Shown in pieces: positions 52,703 to 60,848 of a DNA stretch of 64,000 nucleotides (position 1 is its first letter; each line of letters begins with the position of its first letter). Position numbers and translations under genes: made by a program. The stretch comes from Gordonia polyisoprenivorans (GTDB lineage: Bacteria > Actinomycetota > Actinomycetes > Mycobacteriales > Mycobacteriaceae). Where the stretch lies: NCBI RefSeq assembly GCF_017654315.1, contig NZ_CP072203.1:1488001-1552000 (forward strand). The letters are read 5' to 3'. The notes under the pieces were generated by a model, which worked only from the letters and a program-made list of their open reading frames with translations, searched no databases and was not told where the DNA came from.

Positions 52703-53499
52703 GCATTGCCGACGCCGCCGCGCAGCCGGGAGCCGGTTCGGCTGCAGCGGTGGAGGTGTCGGACGTCAGCGTCGAACACCGTGGGGTCATCGCGGTGCGA
52801 GAGGTCTCGCTACGCGTCGATGACGGTGAGAAGGTCGCACTCGTCGGCCCGAACGGCTCGGGCAAGACGAGTCTGTTACGTGTGCTCGCCGGGATAGCAC
52901 GACCCACGCGCGGCGTATGCCGACTGCGTGGCCGACCGATGCGGGCCCACTCGGACTCCGAGCGGGCCCGCATGGTCGCATCGGTCGGCCAGGACGAGTA
53001 CAGCGAACTGCCGTTCACGGCCCGGGACGTGTTGTTGCTTGGGCGATCTGCCGGCATGTCCGACTGGCGGCCGTACCGGGGTGAGGATCACCGCGCCATC
53101 GAGGAACTCGCCCGCCTGTGGGAGGTGGACGGACTACTCGACAGAACCCTGCACGAGATGTCCGGCGGCGAGCGACGACGCGTCCTGCTGGCCCGGGCCT
53201 TCGCGCAGCGCGCCGACATCGTCGTGCTCGATGAACCCACCAATCACCTCGATCTACGTCACCAACACGACATCCTGGCCCGGGTCGCGGACTCACCACT
53301 CACGGCGGTGGTGGCGTTGCACGACCTGAATCTGGCTGCGGTGTACTGCGACCGCGTCGTCGTGATGGATCGGGGCACGATCGTCGGCGACGGACCGCCC
53401 GGCGACGTGTTGACCGCCCGACTCGTGCGAGAGGTCTACGGGGTCAACGCACGTCGCGAGGACACCGACGGACGGGTGCGGCTGCTCATCGGCCGGTGA
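52699..53499 (+). CDS. metallophore ABC importer ATPase (FepC-like)
   Basis: A 266-residue ATPase: Walker A GPNGSGKTS, Q-loop SVGQDEYSELPFTARDVLLLGR, signature MSGGERRRVLLARAF, Walker B IVVLDEPTNHLDLRHQ and switch His in VVALHDLNLAAVYCDRVVVM, all typical of FepC/BtuD. GTG 52699 overlaps the binding-protein stop by 4 bases (GTGA). Completes the importer. Confidence 0.92.
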   Translation: MSIADAAAQPGAGSAAAVEVSDVSVEHRGVIAVREVSLRVDDGEKVALVGPNGSGKTSLLRVLAGIARPTRGVCRLRGRPMRAHSDSERARMVASVGQDEYSELPFTARDVLLLGRSAGMSDWRPYRGEDHRAIEELARLWEVDGLLDRTLHEMSGGERRRVLLARAFAQRADIVVLDEPTNHLDLRHQHDILARVADSPLTAVVALHDLNLAAVYCDRVVVMDRGTIVGDGPPGDVLTARLVREVYGVNARREDTDGRVRLLIGR

Positions 53500-53509
53500 C
53501 CCCGTGACC

Positions 53510-54559
53510 TCAGGCGGGGGTCGGTTCGATGAGGACCTTCATCTTCTTCCCGGCGTGCAGCGCGTCGAAGCCCTCGGCGACGACGTCGTCGATCGGCACG
53601 GTGGTGACCCAGCCGGTGGTGTCGTAATGCCCGGCCGCCATGAGTTCGATGACCGCGTCGAAATCGGCGGACGTGTAGCCCAGCGAGCCCTGCATGCGGG
53701 ACTCGCCGAACAGCAGGCTGAGCAACGGGGTCTCGATCGGCTTCTCGTAGACGGCGACACAGATGAAGGGCGAACGTGCTGCCAGACATGCCAATCCGGT
53801 CGCCACGGTCGCGGTGACACCTGTGGCGTCGAACACCGCGTCGGCGCCACGGCCATCGGTGTCCTTGGCGATCACCGCGACGACGTCGTCGGTGGTCGGA
53901 TCGAGTACGCGCGCACCGAGAGCGGCGATGGCCTCGCGACGCGGCGCCGACGGTTCCACGACGGTGACGTCGGTGAGCCCCAGACCTCGAAGGGCATACC
54001 ACAGCCCGATGCCGATGGGCCCTGCACCGAAGACGACGGCGTGATCGCCCGGTCCGACCTCACCGAGGCAGGCGGCGTGATAGGCCACCGACATCGGCTC
54101 GACCAGTGCACCGAGTTCCAGCGGCAGATCCGCGGGCAGCTTGTGCAGCATGCGAGTGGGTACCACGGTGTACTCGGCCATCCCGCCGTCGGCCATCAAC
54201 CCGTGGAAGCCGATCTGGGCGCAGGTGTTGTAATGCCCGCTCGTGCAGCGGTCGCACGTGCCGCAGGAGTAGATGGGCTCCACCGCGACCCGGTCGCCGA
54301 CGTCGAATCCCTGGACATCCAAACCGATTTCGGTGATGGTGCCGGAGAACTCGTGACCGAGGATCAGCGGTGCCTGCTGCCCGGTCAGCGGGTGCGGTTC
54401 GGTGGGGATGTTGAGGGGGCCTGCATAGTATTCGTGGAGATCCGACCCGCAGATCCCGTTGAAGCCCACCTTGATCTTGACCTGGTCGGCCGAGGGTGTC
54501 GGTTCGTCGGCATCGACGATCTCGACGTGTTGTTGTCCGTAGAACATTGCTGCGCGCAT
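53510..54559 (-). CDS. zinc alcohol dehydrogenase (2,3-butanediol-dehydrogenase-like)
   Basis: A 349-residue medium-chain dehydrogenase. Catalytic zinc ligands are in GICGSDLHEY and GHEFSG; the structural zinc site is the four-Cys loop CGTCDRCTSGHYNTC. The NAD-binding Rossmann signature is VVFGAGPIGIGLWYALRG. The overall pattern is that of (R,R)-butanediol or sorbitol dehydrogenases. CAGGAA precedes ATG 54559. It follows the flavin reductase gene by 48 bases in the same direction. Confidence 0.92.
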   Translation of the reverse strand: MRAAMFYGQQHVEIVDADEPTPSADQVKIKVGFNGICGSDLHEYYAGPLNIPTEPHPLTGQQAPLILGHEFSGTITEIGLDVQGFDVGDRVAVEPIYSCGTCDRCTSGHYNTCAQIGFHGLMADGGMAEYTVVPTRMLHKLPADLPLELGALVEPMSVAYHAACLGEVGPGDHAVVFGAGPIGIGLWYALRGLGLTDVTVVEPSAPRREAIAALGARVLDPTTDDVVAVIAKDTDGRGADAVFDATGVTATVATGLACLAARSPFICVAVYEKPIETPLLSLLFGESRMQGSLGYTSADFDAVIELMAAGHYDTTGWVTTVPIDDVVAEGFDALHAGKKMKVLIEPTPA

Positions 54560-54607
54560 GATGTTTTCCTGCGATTCGGTTTCTCTGGAGTGGGGGGTTG
54601 CGAAGGG

Positions 54608-55081
54608 TCACGCACAGTTGAGCTGTGCGAACTCGCCGCGATGAAAGATCAACGGCGCCACCGAACTGTCGGCGGCGAGTTCGGAGACCCGGCCGTGGAC
54701 GACGACGTGGTCGCCGCCGTCGCCGATCGACGCGACCTCGGCCTCGATCCAGGCGCAGGCGCCGTCGATACGCGGTGCCCCGTTGTGGCCGGGCGCCCAC
54801 GTGACGCCGGCGAACTTGTCACCGCCGGACCGGGCGAAGCCGAGTGCGAGATCGGCCTGATCGTGGCCGAGGACGTTCACACAGAAACGTCCGGCAGCCT
54901 CGATCCGCGGCCAGGTCGTCGACGTCCGGGCGGGCAGGATCAGCACCATCGGCGGGTCGAGCGACAGTGACGAGAACGACTGGCAGCAGAACCCGGTGGG
55001 GCCCTGCGGTGTCATCGCGGTCACGACGGTCACCCCGGTGGGGAAGTGCCCCAGCACATGTCGGAAATCCTCGAGGCTCAT
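54608..55081 (-). CDS. flavin reductase-like domain protein
   Basis: A 157-residue FMN-binding split-barrel protein of the flavin-reductase type: FRHVLGHFPTGVTVVTA, GFCCQSFSSLSLDPPMVLI and RFCVNVLGHDQADLALGFA are the usual signatures. It would supply reduced FMN/FAD to a two-component monooxygenase, but no such partner is in the window. GAGG stands before ATG 55081. TAGGAT (about 55162 on the minus strand) may be its -10. Confidence 0.9.
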   Translation of the reverse strand: MSLEDFRHVLGHFPTGVTVVTAMTPQGPTGFCCQSFSSLSLDPPMVLILPARTSTTWPRIEAAGRFCVNVLGHDQADLALGFARSGGDKFAGVTWAPGHNGAPRIDGACAWIEAEVASIGDGGDHVVVHGRVSELAADSSVAPLIFHRGEFAQLNCA

Positions 55082-55215
55082 CGGGCCACCTCGCCGACCG
55101 GTGCGTCGATGATGTCGCGACGGATCTCGCGTTTGAGGACACCGCCGACGCTGGCGATCATCCTAGCCCGGGCCACGCCCTGGTGAGACCGGATTCGCCG
55201 ATCTCACCGCAACCC

Positions 55216-56061
55216 TTATCGGCGGGTCGTCCAGAAATCGAGCTCCAGCTCGTCGTCACTGTCGACGGTGCGGTACTTCGCGAAGTCGGTGACCCCGTTG
55301 GCGGAGAGCACCTCGTCGTCGATATAGCACTGGCCGGTGGCCGCGGCCGGGTCCTTCGACAGGATCGCGTAGGCGGCATCGGACATGATCTCGGTGCTGC
55401 GGCTGCGGGCGATCAGTTTCTCGCTCAGGATGTTCCGCACGGCAGCGGTGCTGATGGTGGTGCGCGGCCACAGGCAGTTCGACGCGACGCCGTCGGCAGC
55501 GAGTTCCCGTGACAGGCCCAGGGCGACGATCGTCATGGAGAACTTCGACACGGTGTAGGCGGTGCCGATCTCGTCGAACCAGTGCGGCTCCAGGGAGATC
55601 GGCGGCGACAGGGTCAGCACATGGGCGTGGTCGGACTTGCGCAGATAGGGGATTGCGCTGCGGGACAAGGAGAATGCTCCGCGCGCGTTGATGTCCTGCA
55701 TGAGGTCGTAACGCTTCATGTCGATCTCGGCGGTCGCGGTGAGGTTGAGCGCGCTCGCGTTGTTGATGACGATGTCGATTCCGCCGAAGCGTTCGGCGGT
55801 CGCGGCGACGGCGTCGGCGACCTGCTGGTCGTCACGGATGTCGCCGACGATCGGCAGCGCCTGTCCGCCGGCCTCTTCGATGGCCTGCGCCGCGGTGTAG
55901 ATGGTGCCGGGGAGTTTCGGATGCGGCTCGGCGGTCTTGGCCAACAGGGTGATGTTGGCGCCCGCCCGGGCCAGCCGAACCGCGATGGCCTCACCGATTC
56001 CGCGGCTGCCGCCGGAGATGATGGCGGTGCGTCCTTGCAGCGTCTTCTCGGATGCGGTCAC
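55216..56061 (-). CDS. short-chain dehydrogenase, HSDL2-like
   Basis: A 281-residue SDR. The cofactor site is SGGSRGIGEAIA; the usual NNAG reads NNAS, followed by KRYDLMQDINARGAF and LTLSPPISL with the catalytic Ser, and AYTVSKFSM with the Tyr and Lys. The MKRYDLM-INxRG and HxLTLSPP phrases are those of hydroxysteroid-dehydrogenase-like protein 2 relatives. GTG 56061 follows AGAGGA; the frame is open to 56172. Upstream lies an operator of the XRE-TetR type. Substrate unknown, possibly a fatty or sterol-derived alcohol. Confidence 0.88.
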   Translation of the reverse strand: MTASEKTLQGRTAIISGGSRGIGEAIAVRLARAGANITLLAKTAEPHPKLPGTIYTAAQAIEEAGGQALPIVGDIRDDQQVADAVAATAERFGGIDIVINNASALNLTATAEIDMKRYDLMQDINARGAFSLSRSAIPYLRKSDHAHVLTLSPPISLEPHWFDEIGTAYTVSKFSMTIVALGLSRELAADGVASNCLWPRTTISTAAVRNILSEKLIARSRSTEIMSDAAYAILSKDPAAATGQCYIDDEVLSANGVTDFAKYRTVDSDDELELDFWTTRR

Positions 56062-56220
56062 GGGTGGGTCCTCTCGGTGGGAGTGCTCGTCGCCCGGCGA
56101 AAACTGAGCGATCGATCGGTCTCGATAAGGGTGCCTGCTGGGCTTCTGCGTGTCAATACCGTGATCAGACAAAGGAACCGTCGATCGTCAAGGGTGTACC
56201 GGGAGCACATTTCGGCCCGC

Positions 56221-56243
56221 AATGTTCGGCTTTTCCGAACATT
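56221..56243. promoter_or_regulatory. operator GTTCGG-N5-CCGAAC at the 3' end of the second XRE-TetR gene
   Basis: AATGTTCGG-CTTTT-CCGAACATT is a perfect 9+9 inverted repeat. An extra half-site TGTTCGG is at 56251-56257. It lies about 160 bases upstream of the SDR start and 16 bases past the XRE-TetR stop, the same layout as the site at 19143. Confidence 0.68.
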
Positions 56244-56258
56244 GCGGAGATGTTCGGA

Positions 56259-57131
56259 CTACGACGGGCGTGAACCGACGAGATTGAGGGCGTACCGCGT
56301 GTAGAGCGCGGCGATCCGCTCGGGGGTGTCGGGGCCGTCGGGGTCGTACCAGTCGGCGACACCGATGCAGAGTCCGACGACCGCGCGGGAGGCGTCGCGA
56401 GGGCGCGGGGCTCCGAACCGGCCCTGCGCGGCGGCGCGATCGACCTCCGTGTCGAACATGCGCTGCAGCGCGACGCGCCGATCGGCGATACGGCGCCGGT
56501 TGGGCTCGAGGAGGCTGCGCATCTCGGTGGCGCCGAGGAACGACAGCCGCCGACGGTAACTGTGGTAGAGGACAAGGCTTTCCACCATGAGGGTGAAGGC
56601 GCGCACGGGATCGCCGCCCGCGTCCTCCCGTGCTCCGGCCGCGCGGTCGAGCAGTTCGTTCATCGTCTGGTCGAACAGATCGACGAGCATGCCCTGCTTG
56701 CTCTCGTGATGGTGGTACAGCGACGCCACCGACAGGCCTGCCGCGTCGGCGATGTCGCGGATGGAGCACCCGTGATATCCCTTGGCCACAATGCAACTCA
56801 GTGCCGCATCGAGGACGGGGTCGGCGACCTCGGCGCCGCCGAAATCGCGCCACGCCCGTGTGGTGCCCGCGCCGTCGTCGGTGGTCCCGGACTCGTCGAA
56901 GCCGGGCGCAGGACCGTCCTCGAGCAGTGTCGACGGGTGAATTCCCAACGCCGCGGCGATCGTCTCGAGTCGTTCGACACTGATGCCCGTCCGCTCGTTC
57001 TCGGTGGCGCTCAGGGTCGCGGGGCTGATCCCGATGCGACGGGAGAACTCGCGCAGCGATACCCCGCTCGTCATGCGGGCGCTGCGGATCCGGGCACCGG
57101 GATGACGTCCGGAGGGGGAGTGCTCGACCAC
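56259..57131 (-). CDS. XRE-TetR fusion regulator (second copy)
   Basis: A 290-residue regulator with an N-terminal XRE domain (ARIRSARMTSGVSLREFSRRIGISPATLSATENERTG, about 12-65) and a TetR domain (about 105-150: CSIRDIADAAGLSVASLYHHHESKQGMLVDLFDQ) plus ligand domain ending YTRYALNLVG. Domain order and the C-terminal TEMRSL-EPxR pattern match the 19145 protein, so they are paralogues. I choose GTG 57131, directly after the operator at 57135. It should control the SDR-reductase-dehydrogenase genes downstream and itself. Confidence 0.85.
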   Translation of the reverse strand: MVEHSPSGRHPGARIRSARMTSGVSLREFSRRIGISPATLSATENERTGISVERLETIAAALGIHPSTLLEDGPAPGFDESGTTDDGAGTTRAWRDFGGAEVADPVLDAALSCIVAKGYHGCSIRDIADAAGLSVASLYHHHESKQGMLVDLFDQTMNELLDRAAGAREDAGGDPVRAFTLMVESLVLYHSYRRRLSFLGATEMRSLLEPNRRRIADRRVALQRMFDTEVDRAAAQGRFGAPRPRDASRAVVGLCIGVADWYDPDGPDTPERIAALYTRYALNLVGSRPS

Positions 57132-57134
57132 GGC

Positions 57135-57151
57135 GTTCAGGATATCCGAAC
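57135..57151. promoter_or_regulatory. operator GTTCAG-N5-CCGAAC at the second XRE-TetR start
   Basis: GTTCAG-GATAT-CCGAAC ends four bases before GTG 57131. Its arms differ by one base from those at 19143 and 19972. It also faces the divergent phosphatase gene at 57214. Confidence 0.6.
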
Positions 57152-57213
57152 AGGAGGTGAATTCCCCGTCGCGTCCGACGACCCGGCGGGTGCCCGTTTG
57201 GGATACTCGTGCG

Positions 57214-58020
57214 ATGACCTCCTCGCCGGGTGCTCCGAGTCCCGTCCAGACCCTCCCGAATCTGCGTGACCTCGGCGGATGGACGACCGCGGACGGTCGG
57301 ACGGTGGGGTCGGGAAAGCTGTACCGGTCGACGGACTTCTCCGCCATGGCCACCGCCGACCTGCCGCACCTCGAAGAGCTGGGCCTGCGCACGATTTACG
57401 ATCTGCGCTCGGCCACCGAGCGACAAGCGTTGCCCGATCCCCAACTCGACGACGTCGTCGACATCCACCTCGACGTGCTCGCCGACGCGACCCTGGCGAT
57501 TCCGGCCAACATCGGGGCCTTCCTGTCGGATCCGAAGACGGTGGCGATGGCCGGCCAGGAACTGTCCGAGGGCAAGGCGCGGAACCTGATTGCGGGCACC
57601 TATCGGGAACTGGTGTCGCTGTCCAGCGCGCGCTCGTCCTACCGGTCCTTCTATCGAGGACTGCTCGGCGAGCATCGAGCGCCCGCGCTTTTTCACTGCA
57701 CCACCGGAAAGGACCGGACCGGCTGGGCGGCGGCATCCTTCCTCACCCTGATGGGTGTCGCGAAAGACGATGTCTACCACGACTATCTGCTCACCAACGA
57801 GCGCCTCGTCCCCGCCCTCAAGCCGGTCTTCGACGACTTCGCCGCCGCCGGTGGCGATCCCGACCTACTGATTCCGGTACTCGGGGTGGATGCCGCCTAC
57901 CTCGACGCGGCCTTCGCAGAGGTGGACACGGCCTACGGCGGGATCGAGGGATATTTCAGCCGCGGTCTCGAGATCGGTGTCGAGGACCAACGGCGGCTCC
58001 GGGAGTCCTTCCTGAACTGA
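57214..58020 (+). CDS. tyrosine phosphatase, PtpB-like
   Basis: A 268-residue phosphatase of the PtpB/Y_phosphatase3 type. The P-loop is FHCTTGKDRTGWAAA, that is CX5R with the Lys-Asp insertion typical of the MptpB triple-specificity group. NLRDLGGWTTADGRTVGSGKLYRSTDFS near the N-terminus is a family signature. GATACT lies 7-12 bases before ATG 57214, so the mRNA may be leaderless. No signal peptide is evident. It may act on phosphoproteins or phosphoinositides; the neighbouring pseudokinase gene starts 22 bases later. Confidence 0.88.
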   Translation: MTSSPGAPSPVQTLPNLRDLGGWTTADGRTVGSGKLYRSTDFSAMATADLPHLEELGLRTIYDLRSATERQALPDPQLDDVVDIHLDVLADATLAIPANIGAFLSDPKTVAMAGQELSEGKARNLIAGTYRELVSLSSARSSYRSFYRGLLGEHRAPALFHCTTGKDRTGWAAASFLTLMGVAKDDVYHDYLLTNERLVPALKPVFDDFAAAGGDPDLLIPVLGVDAAYLDAAFAEVDTAYGGIEGYFSRGLEIGVEDQRRLRESFLN

Positions 58021-58042
58021 CCTCGCGGTAGCGTCCTGACTC

Positions 58043-59557
58043 ATGACGACTCTGTCCGTGGGCGACGACCTCGCCGGCTACCGGATCGTGCGGAGGTTGG
58101 GGCCCGGTGCCCTCGGTGAGCGGTATCTGGCCGACCATCCGCGGCTGCCCCGACGCGATGTCCTGACGGTGCCGCACCCCGGGGCCGATGACGATGCCGA
58201 CGCTCGCGCACGGTTCACTCGCGCGGTCGACATCGCCTCGTCGCTGCTGCATCCGCATATCGTCCCGGTCCACGACCGCGGTGACAGTGACAGTGGCGGT
58301 GGTGGTGACAATGGCAGCGATGGGGACGGGGTCTCGTGGGTGTCGACGGCGTACGTCGACGGCAGTGATGTCGGGGCCCTCCTCGCCGAATCCGGGACGC
58401 CGCTCTCGCCGGATGCGGTCGCCGACATCGTCGCGGCAGTCTCCGACGCCCTCGATCATGCGCACGCGCACGGCCTCGCGCACACCGACCTGCGGGCCGG
58501 CGAGATCCTGCTCGACGCGCAGCGCCACCCGTACCTGACGGGCTTCGTTTTCGCCGGCCCGGCCGAAGTCGCCGACGATCAGGCGCAACTCGCCCGCACC
58601 GCGATCGACATGCTCGGGAGCACGGTCGGCCTCCAGGTCGATCACGTGACCAGCCGGGCATGCTCGGCCGACCTCGCCCAGCGGTATCCGTCGTGTCGTG
58701 ACTTCGCCGCCGCGCTGCGGGCGGCGCTGGGTGGCGTCGAGGACGGTGTGGCGAGCTCGCCGACCGTCGTCACGGCGACCGCCTCACCCACGGTTGTCCC
58801 CGCGCCACCCACCATCGCGGCGCCGCCGATGCCGGTCACCGGTGGCCCGATCCGATGGAGCGGCTACCCCGGAACCGTCGAGCAGCTCCGCGGGCTGGCG
58901 TGTGGCGCATTCTTCGCCGTCAGCACGTCGCAGGATCCCGTCGACCACCTGACGATGGCCGAGAGCGATCGTTCGATCCGCAAGATCATCCGTCGGGCAT
59001 GGGCGATCACCGACACCGCGTCGGCCATCGACACCACCGAACTACTGGCCCTCGGGCTGGTCACCGCCGATTACGACGCCGTCCTCGCAGGACTGACGCA
59101 CATGCAGCCGGGGGCGCCGCGGTCGGCGATACGGCTCGACCCGGCTGCTGCCGACGCGATCGCCGCCGCGAGTGGTGTCGACGCCGCCCGAGCACGGACC
59201 GTCGCGCAGGCCATCGCGCTCTCGCGAACCCTGCCGCAGCAGGTGCCGGTCAGCACCGCGGCGTGGGAACTCGGGCAGGCCGTCGAACTGGTGCGGATGT
59301 GTCATCGTGCGGGACTGGTCGAGGAGATCTGGGCGTGGGCGGCGATCATCGACCTGGGCCGACGCGCGCAGCAGCGCTACGCCGACTGGACGGCGTTTGT
59401 GCTCGGCTTCGAGTGGGGTCGGGCGCTGGCCTCCGCCGAGGATGCCCGTGACCCGGCCGCCGCGGCCGACGAGTCCTGTGCCCGCACGCGTCCTGTGCTG
59501 AGCCTGCTGCTCACCGATCCGACGAGCCCCTGGACTCGGATACCGCTGCAGCAGTAG
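58043..59557 (+). CDS. pseudokinase fused to a DUF1266 domain
   Basis: A 504-residue protein. Residues 12-220 follow the Ser/Thr kinase plan (GYRIVRRLGPGALGERYLADHPRLPRR) but the catalytic residues are lost: the ATP Lys position is Thr42 in DVLTVPHP, HRDLKPxN reads HTDLRAGE (147-154) and DFG reads GFVF. A Gly/Asp low-complexity loop sits at 80-97. Residues ~285-500 match DUF1266 (RRAWAITDTASAIDTTELLALG; AAWELGQAVELVRMC; GLVEEIWAWAAIIDLGRRAQQRYADWTAFVLGFEWGRA). It shares AxHPRLPRxxxL with the active kinase at 31806. It is probably a signalling scaffold. It is in line with the phosphatase gene. Confidence 0.8.
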   Translation: MTTLSVGDDLAGYRIVRRLGPGALGERYLADHPRLPRRDVLTVPHPGADDDADARARFTRAVDIASSLLHPHIVPVHDRGDSDSGGGGDNGSDGDGVSWVSTAYVDGSDVGALLAESGTPLSPDAVADIVAAVSDALDHAHAHGLAHTDLRAGEILLDAQRHPYLTGFVFAGPAEVADDQAQLARTAIDMLGSTVGLQVDHVTSRACSADLAQRYPSCRDFAAALRAALGGVEDGVASSPTVVTATASPTVVPAPPTIAAPPMPVTGGPIRWSGYPGTVEQLRGLACGAFFAVSTSQDPVDHLTMAESDRSIRKIIRRAWAITDTASAIDTTELLALGLVTADYDAVLAGLTHMQPGAPRSAIRLDPAAADAIAAASGVDAARARTVAQAIALSRTLPQQVPVSTAAWELGQAVELVRMCHRAGLVEEIWAWAAIIDLGRRAQQRYADWTAFVLGFEWGRALASAEDARDPAAAADESCARTRPVLSLLLTDPTSPWTRIPLQQ

Positions 59558-59584
59558 GTATTCCGACGAGCTGGGGATTCGGCA

Positions 59585-60052
59585 CTAGCGGAACACGATG
59601 CATGTCGTCGTGCCGTGTGCGACGAGCTTTCCGTCGGCGGCGAACACCTTGCCCTCGGCGGTCGCGGTGCGCCCGCCGACGTGGATGACGGTGCCGACGC
59701 CGGTCAGCTCGTCGGCGTCGAGGGCCACCGACCGGATGTAGTTCACCTTCAGTTCGAGGGTGGTGTAGCCGACGCCGGCGGGCAGGGTGGTGTGGACCGA
59801 GCAGCCCATCACCGAGTCGAGCAAGGTGGCGCAGATGCCGCCGTGCACGGTGCCGAGCGGGTTGGCGAAGTCTGCCTTGGGGGTGACGGCGAAGTGCACC
59901 TCGCCCTCCTCGATGCGGACCGGGCGCATACCGAGCAGCCGGCCGATGCTGGGCCGATCGTCGTCGGGGGTGGATTGCCAGGCGCGCAGGAGCTCGAGCC
60001 CCGACATCGCGCTCGGGTCGGTGGAGGCGGATGTGTTCGTTGAGGTCGTCAT
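59585..60052 (-). CDS. PaaI-type hotdog thioesterase
   Basis: A 155-residue hotdog-fold thioesterase of the PaaI/4HBT branch. FANPLGTVHGGICATLLDSVMGCSVHTTLP holds the catalytic region (GG with a following Asp in LLDSV), and TLELKVNYIRSV and GRTATAEGKVF complete the fold. It hydrolyses acyl-CoA esters. ATG 60052 is chosen over 60070 (MQPYII) because family similarity starts later and the latter lies in the operator. It is divergent from a TetR gene with two matching operators between them. Confidence 0.88.
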   Translation of the reverse strand: MTTSTNTSASTDPSAMSGLELLRAWQSTPDDDRPSIGRLLGMRPVRIEEGEVHFAVTPKADFANPLGTVHGGICATLLDSVMGCSVHTTLPAGVGYTTLELKVNYIRSVALDADELTGVGTVIHVGGRTATAEGKVFAADGKLVAHGTTTCIVFR

Positions 60053-60055
60053 GAT

Positions 60056-60099
60056 TATGTATGGTTGCATAGAAGCGCCGCATTATGAAGGCCTACATA
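60056..60099. promoter_or_regulatory. two TATG-N8-CATA operators between thioesterase and TetR genes
   Basis: TATGTATGGTTGCATA (60056-60071) and TATGAAGGCCTACATA (60084-60099) share the same arms and spacing, 28 bp centre to centre. The second is nearly palindromic throughout. They fill the divergent gap and are the likely binding sites of the TetR protein at 60113. Confidence 0.65.
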
Positions 60100-60112
60100 G
60101 GAGTGATGCCCG

Positions 60113-60718
60113 ATGGGTGACGAGGCCACCGACATCGTGACGACCAAGACCCGCTCACGCGGCCCGCGTGAGCGCATGGTCGTGCACGCCGCCGATTTGA
60201 TCGGTCGCGACGGTGTGGCGGCCACCTCGATCGGTGATGTCATCGCGGCCAGCTCGGCCCCGCGCGGCTCGATCTATCACCACTTCCCGGGTGGCAAGAC
60301 GCAGCTGATGACCGAGGCCGTGCGCTACGCGGGTGATTTCATCGCCACCCGCATCGGAGGTCAGCATCCGGGCTCACCCGCCGAAGCCATCATCGGGATC
60401 GGCGACGTGTGGCGGCGAATGCTGGTCGCCACCGATTACCAGTTCGGCTGCCCGGTCCTCGCCGGCGGCCTCGCCCGGCGATCGGAGCCGTCCGTCGCCG
60501 ACGAGGCCGACGAGATCTTCGGTAACTGGCTGCGGCTGATCGCGGCCCGGCTGGTCTCCGAGGGCGTCGCCCCCGAGCGGGCCGATTCCCTGGCCAACCT
60601 GGTCGTCGCCGCCATCGAGGGGGCCGTCGGACTGTGCCAGACGCAGCGCAGCGTGGCCCCGCTCGACCAGGTGATCGGCGAGCTCGCACGCCTCTGCGAC
60701 GCCGCCGCCGCGCACTGA
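60113..60718 (+). CDS. TetR regulator, LmrA/YxaF-like
   Basis: A 201-residue TetR protein with helix-turn-helix RERMVVHAADLIGRDGVAATSIGDVIAASSAPRGSIYHHFPGGKTQLMTEAV, whose PRGSIYHHFPGGK end is typical of the LmrA/YxaF group. The C-terminal domain carries GCPVLAGGLA, also usual in that group. GGAG precedes ATG 60113. It probably represses itself and the divergent thioesterase via the TATG-N8-CATA sites. Confidence 0.9.
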   Translation: MGDEATDIVTTKTRSRGPRERMVVHAADLIGRDGVAATSIGDVIAASSAPRGSIYHHFPGGKTQLMTEAVRYAGDFIATRIGGQHPGSPAEAIIGIGDVWRRMLVATDYQFGCPVLAGGLARRSEPSVADEADEIFGNWLRLIAARLVSEGVAPERADSLANLVVAAIEGAVGLCQTQRSVAPLDQVIGELARLCDAAAAH

Positions 60719-60848
60719 TCGCCACCCGCCGGGCCTGCGGGGTCGTGCGGGCTCTCGACCACCTCGGGCTCCCGATGTGAACGACGACATAGTAGGTTCT
60801 TCGTTCAAACATGTCGTGGGGCACACATCTGCGGGAGGTGGTGGGGCG

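Noticed and set aside
55079..55165. A 27-codon minus-strand frame ending ATGA-coupled to the flavin reductase gene
   Set aside because: Its ATG lies within a TAGGAT -10-like element and no ribosome binding site or conserved motif is visible; more likely part of the leader.
55181..55208. Hairpin GGTGAGA/TCTCACC between SDR and flavin reductase genes
   Set aside because: Seven-base stem with a 13- to 14-base loop is not convincing as a terminator.
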